From the NCBI GenBank assembly GCA_900553835.1, contig USFF01000028.1, forward strand, positions 1 through 9,331: DNA of 9,331 nucleotides. Reading direction: 5' to 3'. This DNA is from an uncultured Mycoplasmatota bacterium. Its GTDB lineage: Bacteria > Bacillota_I > Bacilli_A > RF39 > UBA660. How positions within the stretch are numbered: position 1 is the stretch's first letter; every line of letters begins with the position of its first letter. Positions 1 to 4,381 of this stretch are shown piece after piece. The notes beneath the pieces are model-generated. The model made no database searches. It was not told the DNA's origin and was given only the letters and a program-made list of their open reading frames with translations. The translations under genes and the position numbers were made by a program.

Positions 1-1
1 A

Positions 2-34
2 GTTTACGGGTGTAAACCTCTTTTTTTCTTTTTT
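2..34 (+). terminator. Rho-independent terminator of an upstream plus-strand unit (cut by window edge)
   Basis: GTTTAC (2-7) pairs perfectly with GTAAAC (12-17) around a GGGT loop. A run rich in T follows (positions 19-35), as expected for an intrinsic terminator of plus-strand transcription. The stem may extend beyond the left edge, so its full length is unknown. The gene it ends is not in the window. Confidence 0.6.
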
Positions 35-214
35 TAAAAAGTGTCCGGAAATAAGACGAAATAAGTACTACAAGTGGATGTTTTGTACCTGGTCGTGTTT
101 AATTATGATCGTAAAAACTGCTTAAGTTAAATAAAATTAACATTAAAATATATTAATACAAAAAAACATCAACGAAAGTTACAACTTCAATTATTAATTT
201 ATGTTTTTTTATAT
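35..214. other. Intergenic stretch without recognised gene
   Basis: Between the left terminator and the 3' end of the minus-strand flippase gene I find no open frame longer than about 15 codons and no tRNA-like fold. Positions 35-115 are less AT-rich than the rest and contain a short self-complementary segment (TACAA near 69, TTGTA near 83), which might be part of a structured RNA. I could not assign it. There is no convincing stem plus T-run for a terminator of the flippase gene here, although T-runs are present on the minus strand. Confidence 0.4.
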
Positions 215-1525
215 TTAATTACTATTTAATTTTTCTCTTACTTTTTTAATATGTAAATATGTACTAATAATTAAAGTTATTATTGTAGATAGTACAAGGG
301 AGTACATTCCTATTTTTAATAAAGATAAAACTAAAAGTAAGAAAAGTTTTATAAAACTAGTTGTTAAAGTTATTTGCATTTCATCTTTGGACATATCAAG
401 TGCTTGAAGAGCATTTGCAAGGGGTGTATTAATAAAATATAATAAGAAGAATGGGGCAAGTACTTTTATATAATTTACTCCTAACGTAGTATTATAAATT
501 AACTTTAGTAAGTATTCTGGAATAGCAAAGATAATACCTGTACTAAAAGCCCCTATCGCTAAGGATAAACCTGTTATTTGATAAAGCCTTTTTTTACATT
601 TTGATATGTCTTTTATAGCAAAATTTTTTGATAATTCTGGTATTAGTGAAGTACTTATACTCATAGTAAAAAACTGTGGAACGAGTAGTAAAGCAAGTGA
701 GTAACCATTTACTATACCATATTCTGTAACAATGTAATCATTTGTATAACCCATCCATGATAGTACATTTATAAGTACAATTGGCTCTAGAAAATGGGCT
801 ATGCTACCAACTATTTTACTACTAGTCGATGGAACTGTTATACTCATGATATCTTTTATATATTCTTTACTTGGTCTTATATCTTCTTTAGATATAGTAA
901 TTCCTTTAGGTAAACCTAAAAGCATTACTATGATGCTAGAAGTTTCACTTAATATATTTACAAGTATAATAACTGATACAGTAAGTACTAGTGATATATT
1001 TATTAATTTAGGAATTAAAATTACAAGTACAATTATTCTAACTATTTGTTCGGTTATATTTGAAAGTATATAAACTCCCATTCTTTGCTTTCCCCAGTAG
1101 TATCCTTTTATTATTGAAGAAAGTCCAATAAATGGAAGAGTAAAACCAATTGATAGAAGTGGCATATAAAGTCTTGTATCTTTTAAGAATATACTTGCAA
1201 GAGGTTTAGATATCAAAAATATAACTATAAGAGTAAATAAGTTTAATATAAGTGATATTGGAATAATAGAAAAAATTGCTTTTTTAGAACTTTTACCTCT
1301 TATACTAATTATTTTACTAATAGCAACTGGATAACTAAATGTTGCAATAGTAATAAATAGTCCAAAAGTAGGCATGATTAAAGAATATAAGCCAATTCCT
1401 TCTGTTCCTATTTGTCTAGTTATAATTATTCTTAATATAAAGCCTAGAAATTTAGATAAAAATCCGCCTGTAAGAAGAATAAATGTACCTAAAAAAAATT
1501 CATTTTTAAATAATTTCTTTATCAT
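215..1525 (-). CDS. spoVB: SpoVB/MurJ-like lipid flippase (MOP superfamily), C-terminally short
   Basis: Polytopic membrane protein of 436 residues, almost entirely hydrophobic segments joined by short loops (about 12 predicted helices). Near the N-terminus it reads GGFLSKFLGFILR, then IGTEGIGLYSLIMPTF and YPVAISKI, matching SpoVB (GMVTRMLGF, IGEEGVGLY, LPVAISKL). Further on it has KGYYWGKQRM (SpoVB RGYFQGKQNM), a FLEPIVL segment, and VLAPFFLLYF before ALQALDMS (SpoVB VMAPFFLLYY, VLQALNLA). SpoVB and YtgP/MurJ-like proteins belong to the MOP exporter superfamily and are linked to moving lipid-linked cell-wall precursors across the membrane; SpoVB itself is needed for spore cortex. From remembered sequence, Bacillus SpoVB is about 518 residues; this one ends about where SpoVB still has its last helices. 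The ATG at 1525-1523 has no clear Shine-Dalgarno. It is divergent from rplU. Vegetative versus sporulation use cannot be decided from sequence. Confidence 0.82.
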   Translation of the reverse strand: MIKKLFKNEFFLGTFILLTGGFLSKFLGFILRIIITRQIGTEGIGLYSLIMPTFGLFITIATFSYPVAISKIISIRGKSSKKAIFSIIPISLILNLFTLIVIFLISKPLASIFLKDTRLYMPLLSIGFTLPFIGLSSIIKGYYWGKQRMGVYILSNITEQIVRIIVLVILIPKLINISLVLTVSVIILVNILSETSSIIVMLLGLPKGITISKEDIRPSKEYIKDIMSITVPSTSSKIVGSIAHFLEPIVLINVLSWMGYTNDYIVTEYGIVNGYSLALLLVPQFFTMSISTSLIPELSKNFAIKDISKCKKRLYQITGLSLAIGAFSTGIIFAIPEYLLKLIYNTTLGVNYIKVLAPFFLLYFINTPLANALQALDMSKDEMQITLTTSFIKLFLLLVLSLLKIGMYSLVLSTIITLIISTYLHIKKVREKLNSN

Positions 1526-1605
1526 ATTTAAATATATTCGTTAAATTTAAAAATATATTTAAAGTTTAAAAAACTCTTCTTAAGTCATATATTTAGTGTA
1601 AGTGC

Positions 1606-1634
1606 TTGATTTTACTACTTATTTATGGTAAAAT
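1606..1634 (+). promoter_or_regulatory. Promoter of the rplU-prp-rpmA operon
   Basis: TTGATT (1606-1611) and TAAAAT (1629-1634) are separated by exactly 17 bp, a strong match to the housekeeping sigma-A type consensus. Transcription would start near 1639-1641, giving a leader of about 100 nucleotides before rplU that contains the L21 leader structure. Confidence 0.78.
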
Positions 1635-1636
1635 TA

Positions 1637-1727
1637 ACACGTTTCCTAAGAAGTCTTTCCTTGGAAACCGCACTTGAAAGGTTCTAAAATTAAGTTTAAC
1701 TTATACCTTAAAGGCGTGTCTTATAAT
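1637..1727 (+). ncRNA. L21-type ribosomal protein leader RNA
   Basis: The 5' untranslated region of rplU contains features I recognise from the L21 leader found before rplU in Bacillota: a hairpin AACC (1666-1669) / GGTT (1680-1683) closing the loop GCACTTGAAA, and a downstream GGCGTGT (1713-1719) just before the ribosome binding site. A small CTTG-loop hairpin (TTTC 1656-1659 with GAAA 1664-1667) overlaps it and may be an alternative fold. ACACG (1637-1641) can pair with CGTGT (1715-1719), but the predicted transcript start is near 1639-1641, so this outer helix may be only partly transcribed. L21 leaders are thought to mediate autogenous control of the operon by ribosomal protein. Boundaries are approximate. 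Confidence 0.68.
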
Positions 1728-1743
1728 AAAGGAGGTATGAAAA

Positions 1744-2049
1744 GTGAAAGCTATTATCGTAACAGGTGGAAAACAATATATGGTTACTGAAGGAGACGTT
1801 ATATATGTTGAAAAACTAGATAACGAAGCAAATACTGATGTAGTATTTAATGAAGTTCTTTATGTAGATGGAAAAGTTGGTACACCTACTGTTAAAGGCG
1901 CTAGTGTTGTAGGAAGCGTTTTAAAACATGGAAAACAAAAGAAGATTAGAGTATTTAAATATAAGAATAAGACTAAATCTTCAAGAGTAACTAAAGGTCA
2001 TAGACAACCTTACACTAAAGTTGAAATTAAGAAAATTGAAGTGAAGTAA
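1744..2049 (+). CDS. rplU: 50S ribosomal protein L21
   Basis: 101 residues, the usual length for bacterial L21, a 23S rRNA-binding protein of the large subunit. It opens with KAIIVTGGKQYMVTEGD (family pattern: A-I-I-x-T-G-G-K-Q-Y-x-V) and has the basic GKQKKIRVFKYKNKTKSSR stretch and the GHRQPYTKVEI ending typical of L21. The GTG start at 1744 is set by AGGAGG at 1730-1735 with 8 nt spacing; an out-of-frame ATG at 1737 lies between them. It is the first gene of the rplU-prp-rpmA operon, preceded by its own promoter and the L21 leader. Only 2 nt separate its TAA from the next start. Confidence 0.97.
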   Translation: MKAIIVTGGKQYMVTEGDVIYVEKLDNEANTDVVFNEVLYVDGKVGTPTVKGASVVGSVLKHGKQKKIRVFKYKNKTKSSRVTKGHRQPYTKVEIKKIEVK

Positions 2050-2051
2050 AT

Positions 2052-2357
2052 ATGATTAAAGTTATTATAAAAAGAAATGAAAATATAATAAAATCTATAG
2101 AATTATCTGGACATGCTAAATATGATATATATGGTAAAGACATAGTGTGTGCTGGAGTTAGTAGTATGCTTACTTATATGGTTAATGCATGTTTAATGTT
2201 TGACAGTGAAAGCATTAAATATGAGGAAGGTAAAGTATTTAAATTATTTAATTTAAAAGAGGATAACACTACTAATACTTTACTTGAAAACTTTTATAAT
2301 TTAATTAAAGAGTTAAGTACTGACTACAAAGACAATATTAAAATTGAGGAGGAATAA
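2052..2357 (+). CDS. prp: Ribosomal-processing cysteine protease Prp (YsxB family)
   Basis: 101 residues. Prp is the cysteine protease that removes the N-terminal extension of ribosomal protein L27 in Bacillota. The active-site block is clear: SGHAKYDIYGKDIVCAGVS contains the catalytic histidine (H21) and cysteine (C33), spaced as in Staphylococcus aureus Prp (His22 and Cys34), within the GHA...G.DIVCA..S signature. The rest of the chain, including a C-terminal helix, is as long as expected. The gene lies between rplU and rpmA, the conserved position. Its substrate is encoded immediately downstream and carries the matching cleavage site. No strong Shine-Dalgarno is visible; translation may be coupled to rplU, whose stop is 2 nt upstream. 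Confidence 0.95.
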   Translation: MIKVIIKRNENIIKSIELSGHAKYDIYGKDIVCAGVSSMLTYMVNACLMFDSESIKYEEGKVFKLFNLKEDNTTNTLLENFYNLIKELSTDYKDNIKIEEE

Positions 2358-2360
2358 ATA

Positions 2361-2645
2361 GTGAAATTTTTAAAATTAGATTTACAACTATTCGCATCCC
2401 ACAAAGGTGTTGGTTCAACTAAAAATGGACGTGACTCTGCTGGTAGAAGACTTGGTGCTAAAGTTGCTGATGGACAATTTTGCAGTGCTGGTTCTATAAT
2501 TTATAGACAAAGAGGTACTAGAATTTATCCAGGTACTAACTGTGGTATGGGTAAAGATCATACTTTATTCGCACTAATAGATGGAGTAGTTAAATACGAA
2601 AGATTAGGAAAAGATAAGAAAAAAGCAAGTGTTTATGCAAAGTAG
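2361..2645 (+). CDS. rpmA: 50S ribosomal protein L27, with Prp-cleaved N-terminal extension
   Basis: 94 residues. The body has the L27 hallmarks: SHKGVGSTKNGRDSAGRRLG, then GSIIYRQRGTRIYPG and DHTLFALIDGVVKYER. L27 reaches the peptidyl-transferase centre with its N-terminus. Here that end is masked by MKFLKLDLQLFA (residues 1-12), matching the extension found in Bacillota and ending in the LQLFA|S site cut by Prp (between A12 and S13). The GTG start at 2361 follows GAGGAGG (2346-2352) with 8 nt spacing; that ribosome binding site lies inside the 3' end of prp. The last codons and the TAG stop form part of the downstream terminator hairpin. Confidence 0.97.
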   Translation: MKFLKLDLQLFASHKGVGSTKNGRDSAGRRLGAKVADGQFCSAGSIIYRQRGTRIYPGTNCGMGKDHTLFALIDGVVKYERLGKDKKKASVYAK

Positions 2646-2660
2646 ACACTTTTTTCTTTT
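2627..2660 (+). terminator. Terminator of the rplU operon, overlapping the rpmA stop codon
   Basis: AAGTGTTTA (2627-2635) pairs with TAGACACTT (2643-2651) over 9 bp (one G-U pair in RNA), loop TGCAAAG, followed by TTTTCTTTTT. The descending arm starts with the TAG stop codon of rpmA, so the hairpin is built from coding sequence. Confidence 0.85.
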
Positions 2661-2671
2661 TGTGATAAAAT
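2643..2671 (+). promoter_or_regulatory. Promoter of the Fic operon, embedded in the rpmA terminator
   Basis: TAGACA (2643-2648, five of six matches to TTGACA) lies 17 bp from TAAAAT (2666-2671), which is preceded by TGA (2663-2665), an extended -10. Transcription would start near 2678, only about 14 nt before the ATG at 2692, leaving just enough room for the purine-rich ribosome binding site CGGGTG (2678-2683). Confidence 0.62.
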
Positions 2672-2691
2672 ATTAAACGGGTGAAGAAAAA

Positions 2692-2877
2692 ATGAATAAT
2701 GAAAACGAAAATAATACTAACAGTAATGATTTTGACTGGATAGTTAGTGAAGAAATAAATTCATGTAATGGATGCAGTGGTTCTTGTTATTTAAGGGAAC
2801 TTATAGAAAAACAAAGAAATGGCGAAATTACAGAAGAAGAAATAGTAGAAAAATTAAAGGAATACTATGGAGAATAA
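2692..2877 (+). CDS. Small Cys-cluster protein, putative antitoxin of the Fic protein
   Basis: 61 residues. An Asn/Glu-rich start is followed by DWIVSEEINS, then the cysteine cluster CNGCSGSC (residues 25-32, pattern CxxCxxxC), then a charged helical half ending NGEITEEEIVEKLKEYYGE. That C-terminal pattern (GE-I/L-x-x-E-E-hydrophobic-x-x-L) resembles the end of VbhA/FicA-type antitoxins, small proteins encoded just before class I Fic enzymes. Position and size also fit: the gene overlaps the Fic start by 11 nt, suggesting coupled translation. However, the diagnostic inhibitory motif (S/T)xxxE(G/N) is absent; the nearest candidate, S19xxxN23, has Asn where Glu is needed. The cysteine cluster is not a feature I know from VbhA and could bind a metal or be redox-sensitive. 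The antitoxin role is therefore inferred from position and the C-terminal half only. Confidence 0.6.
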   Translation: MNNENENNTNSNDFDWIVSEEINSCNGCSGSCYLRELIEKQRNGEITEEEIVEKLKEYYGE

Positions 2878-3499
2878 TTTTGAAAGTTTATATGATAATA
2901 AACTGGGAATAATGGATCTTGGTATGCTTAAACAAGCAGAAAAAGATATTGTAACTACTAAAATTAAAATGGTATTTAATAAAATGCCTTATATACCTAG
3001 TGTTCTTTATCTAATAGACTTACATAAATTTTTATTTGAAGATATTTATGGCTTTGCAGGTAAAATAAGAACAAATGTTATATATAAGGAAGAAAATGTG
3101 TTACTTAGAGACAGTGTTAAATATAGCATGCCCGAAGATATATTAAGTGATTTAGAAAAAGTATTTAACAAAATAAAAACTAGTGATTTAGAAAGTGCTA
3201 GTAGAGAAGAATTTATAGATTTTACTGTAAATATGTTAGTGGATATATGGAAAATACATCCCTTTAGAGAAGGTAATACTAGAACTTCACTTGTATTTTT
3301 AAGAACATTTCTTCATCACTATGGTTATGACTTTGATATAGATTTCTTTAAACATAAAGGAACATTTGATTATATGAGAACTAGTTTAGTAGTTGCTTCA
3401 TATGAAGCAGAAGACTTAGGTGTAAAAAGAAACTATAATTATGCAAATAAAATAATAGGAGATATTATTTCTAAAAGTAATTATCAAAAACGTAAATAA
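2867..3499 (+). CDS. Fic/Doc-family protein with altered active-site motif
   Basis: 210 residues, the size of compact Fic proteins. Fic enzymes transfer AMP or another phosphate-containing group to target proteins. An N-terminal segment (YDNKLGIMD...) leads to LHKFLFEDIYGFAGKIRTN (residues about 50-68), which matches the Fic core helix and start of the flap (xIHxxLFxDIYxWAGxxRT). The active-site loop is HPFREGNTRTSL at residues 131-142. H131, F133, E135, G136, N137 and R139 fit HxFx(D/E)GNGRxxR, but the second Gly is Thr (T138) and the final Arg, which contacts the nucleotide phosphates, is Leu (L142). Doc kinases also end this motif in R-T-x-L, so the reaction may not be standard AMPylation. 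The ATG at 2867 follows AAAGG (2856-2860) and overlaps the preceding gene by 11 nt. Toxin function is likely but unproven; the target is unknown. Confidence 0.85.
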   Translation: MENNFESLYDNKLGIMDLGMLKQAEKDIVTTKIKMVFNKMPYIPSVLYLIDLHKFLFEDIYGFAGKIRTNVIYKEENVLLRDSVKYSMPEDILSDLEKVFNKIKTSDLESASREEFIDFTVNMLVDIWKIHPFREGNTRTSLVFLRTFLHHYGYDFDIDFFKHKGTFDYMRTSLVVASYEAEDLGVKRNYNYANKIIGDIISKSNYQKRK

Positions 3500-3511
3500 T
3501 AGGAGGTTTTT

Positions 3512-3901
3512 ATGGAAATTTATAAAGGAAAAATTATAAGATTATATAGAGTAGGAAATTCTACTGCATATGTTTTTAGATTAGAAAATACTGATTTAAC
3601 ACCAGTTATTGCTTTTCTTGATTATTCATGTGAAAGTGATTTTATGTCAAATGTTTTTGGCGCAGCTAGTGAATTAAAAATAGGTAAAAGTGCTTATTTA
3701 ACTTTTAATAAGTTAACTAACAGGGTAATGACTATTACAAGTGAAAAAGGTGATACTCTTTTAGTAAGTGCATATGCTAACGGAGTAGAAAGAGTTGAAA
3801 CTAGAAATAGTAAATATATTAATAATGAACTTGGTTTAACTACAGAAGAATATTTAAACAGCATTAAATTAGAAATAAAAGGGAAATGTCTAAAAAAATA
3901 G
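3512..3901 (+). CDS. Unrecognised 129-residue protein in the Fic operon
   Basis: I do not recognise the family. The protein is soluble, with no signal peptide or membrane segment. The first 85 residues alternate hydrophobic and polar residues as in a beta-rich fold (EIYKGKIIRLYRVG, YVFRLEN, VIAFLDY, SAYLTFNKL, DTLLVSAYANG); the end is more helical (LTTEEYLNSIKLEI) and finishes with basic residues. It has two cysteines, C40 and C126. The start is well supported by AGGAGG (3501-3506) 5 nt before the ATG, and the gene is 12 nt downstream of the Fic gene, so it is almost certainly cotranscribed. It could be a Fic target, an accessory regulator or an unrelated passenger. The stop lies directly before the 23-bp repeats, so its natural C-terminus might have been replaced by an insertion. 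Confidence 0.72.
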   Translation: MEIYKGKIIRLYRVGNSTAYVFRLENTDLTPVIAFLDYSCESDFMSNVFGAASELKIGKSAYLTFNKLTNRVMTITSEKGDTLLVSAYANGVERVETRNSKYINNELGLTTEEYLNSIKLEIKGKCLKK

Positions 3902-3911
3902 ATGTAATTTT

Positions 3912-3977
3912 TATGGCAAAATTTGAGTAACTTCTATGGCAAAATTCGAGTAACCCCCCTGGCAAAATTGCAATTAG
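3912..3977. repeat. Three imperfect 23-bp tandem repeats, possible IS21-type element end
   Basis: TGGCAAAATT recurs at 3914-3923, 3937-3946 and 3960-3969, exactly 23 bp apart. The first two copies share TATGGCAAAATTYGAGTAAC (3912-3931 and 3935-3954); the third diverges after the core. Multiple 20-bp-class repeats at the tips are characteristic of IS21-family elements, where they are transposase sites, and the adjacent TGTAA at 3903 would fit a TG-starting tip. No transposase gene or second end is present, so at most this is a solitary remnant. The identity with IS21 is inference. Confidence 0.55.
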
Positions 3978-3979
3978 GA

Positions 3980-4020
3980 ATAAATAATAAAATAGTGATA
4001 CTTTAAAAGTATCACTATTT
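3980..4020 (-). terminator. Terminator of the small double-glycine peptide gene
   Basis: A 14-bp perfect inverted repeat (3990-4003 and 4007-4020, AATAGTGATACTT and its complement plus one A-T pair) with a 3-nt loop lies 4 nt beyond the peptide stop codon. Read on the minus strand it is followed by TTATTATTTATT, a U-rich tail. The plus-strand side is less U-rich, so it mainly serves the minus strand, although it may also stop read-through from the Fic operon. Confidence 0.82.
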
Positions 4021-4024
4021 ATAG

Positions 4025-4165
4025 TTAACGTAGTCCTAATCTTGCATCTTTTATTTTATAATAAAGATATTCCCAAACACAATATCTAAGGAATTTAAAA
4101 TAATTTTTTATATTCCTAAATAGACTACCACCATTAATATTTAATAGTTCGTTTTTAGTTAACAT
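4025..4165 (-). CDS. Small double-glycine leader peptide (putative bacteriocin or peptide pheromone)
   Basis: A 46-codon gene, easily missed by size filters. It begins MLTKNELLNINGG, which fits the double-glycine leader consensus L-S/T-x-x-E-L-x-x-I-x-G-G of class II bacteriocins and ComC/BlpC-type pheromones; a peptidase-containing ABC transporter would cut after G13. The predicted mature part is 33 residues (S14-R46): it starts SLFRNIKNYFKFLRY, has one cysteine (C29) and W31, an aromatic run Y33-L-Y-Y36, and ends in ARLGLR. By count it has 8 Lys/Arg against 2 Asp/Glu (net about +6) and 9 Phe/Tyr/Trp, as expected of a membrane-active amphipathic peptide. The gene model is complete: AAAGGA (4176-4171) lies 5 nt before the ATG, a promoter is at 4223-4195 and a terminator follows. 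No transporter, immunity gene or regulator is nearby. Function as toxin or signal is inferred from leader and composition only. Confidence 0.75.
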   Translation of the reverse strand: MLTKNELLNINGGSLFRNIKNYFKFLRYCVWEYLYYKIKDARLGLR

Positions 4166-4194
4166 AAAATTCCTTTCCAATGGATCCTGATTAA

Positions 4195-4223
4195 TTTATA
4201 TCATAAAATTATATTAATGTAAA
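4195..4223 (-). promoter_or_regulatory. Promoter of the double-glycine peptide gene
   Basis: On the minus strand, TTTACA (4223-4218) and TATAAA (4200-4195) are 17 bp apart, and TGA precedes the -10 (extended -10). Transcription would begin near 4188, giving a leader of about 23 nt that contains the ribosome binding site. Confidence 0.72.
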
Positions 4224-4229
4224 CACTTT

Positions 4230-4262
4230 TATATAAATAAATGATTTTTGTATATAAATAAA
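4230..4262. repeat. Two identical 12-bp direct repeats with 21-bp period between divergent promoters
   Basis: TATATAAATAAA occurs at 4230-4241 and 4251-4262, start to start 21 bp, two turns of B-DNA. The nearer copy ends 6 bp upstream of the -35 box of the peptide promoter; the other side faces the parE promoter 40 bp away. LytTR-type response regulators (AgrA, ComE, PlnC/D) bind pairs of about 9-bp direct repeats at this period upstream of bacteriocin promoters. The sequence is pure A/T, so chance in an AT-rich spacer is possible. Confidence 0.5.
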
Positions 4263-4302
4263 ATACAAAGGTAATAAATATTATCTTTTTTTCTTTAAAA
4301 CT

Positions 4303-4331
4303 TTGCAAAAATATTAAACTTATGATAAGAT
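4303..4331 (+). promoter_or_regulatory. Promoter of parE-parC
   Basis: TTGCAA (4303-4308) is 17 bp from TAAGAT (4326-4331), which is preceded by TGA (4323-4325), an extended -10. Transcription would start near 4338, about 44 nt before the parE start codon. It is back to back with the peptide promoter, about 80 bp between the two -35 boxes. Confidence 0.68.
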
Positions 4332-4381
4332 TAATAAGGTAAGAAGAATAAAAAACGTTAAAATAAGTAGGAGTGATAAAC

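Noticed and set aside
801..1073. Plus-strand open frame of 90 codons inside the flippase gene
   Set aside because: It lies antisense to a clear membrane-protein gene, has no ribosome binding site, and its composition follows from the opposite strand.
2692..2877. Firm identification of the small protein as VbhA
   Set aside because: The (S/T)xxxE(G/N) motif is not present; only position and the C-terminal pattern agree.
3912..3977. CRISPR array
   Set aside because: Three copies with 23-bp period leave only 3-4 bases between units, with no spacers and no cas genes.
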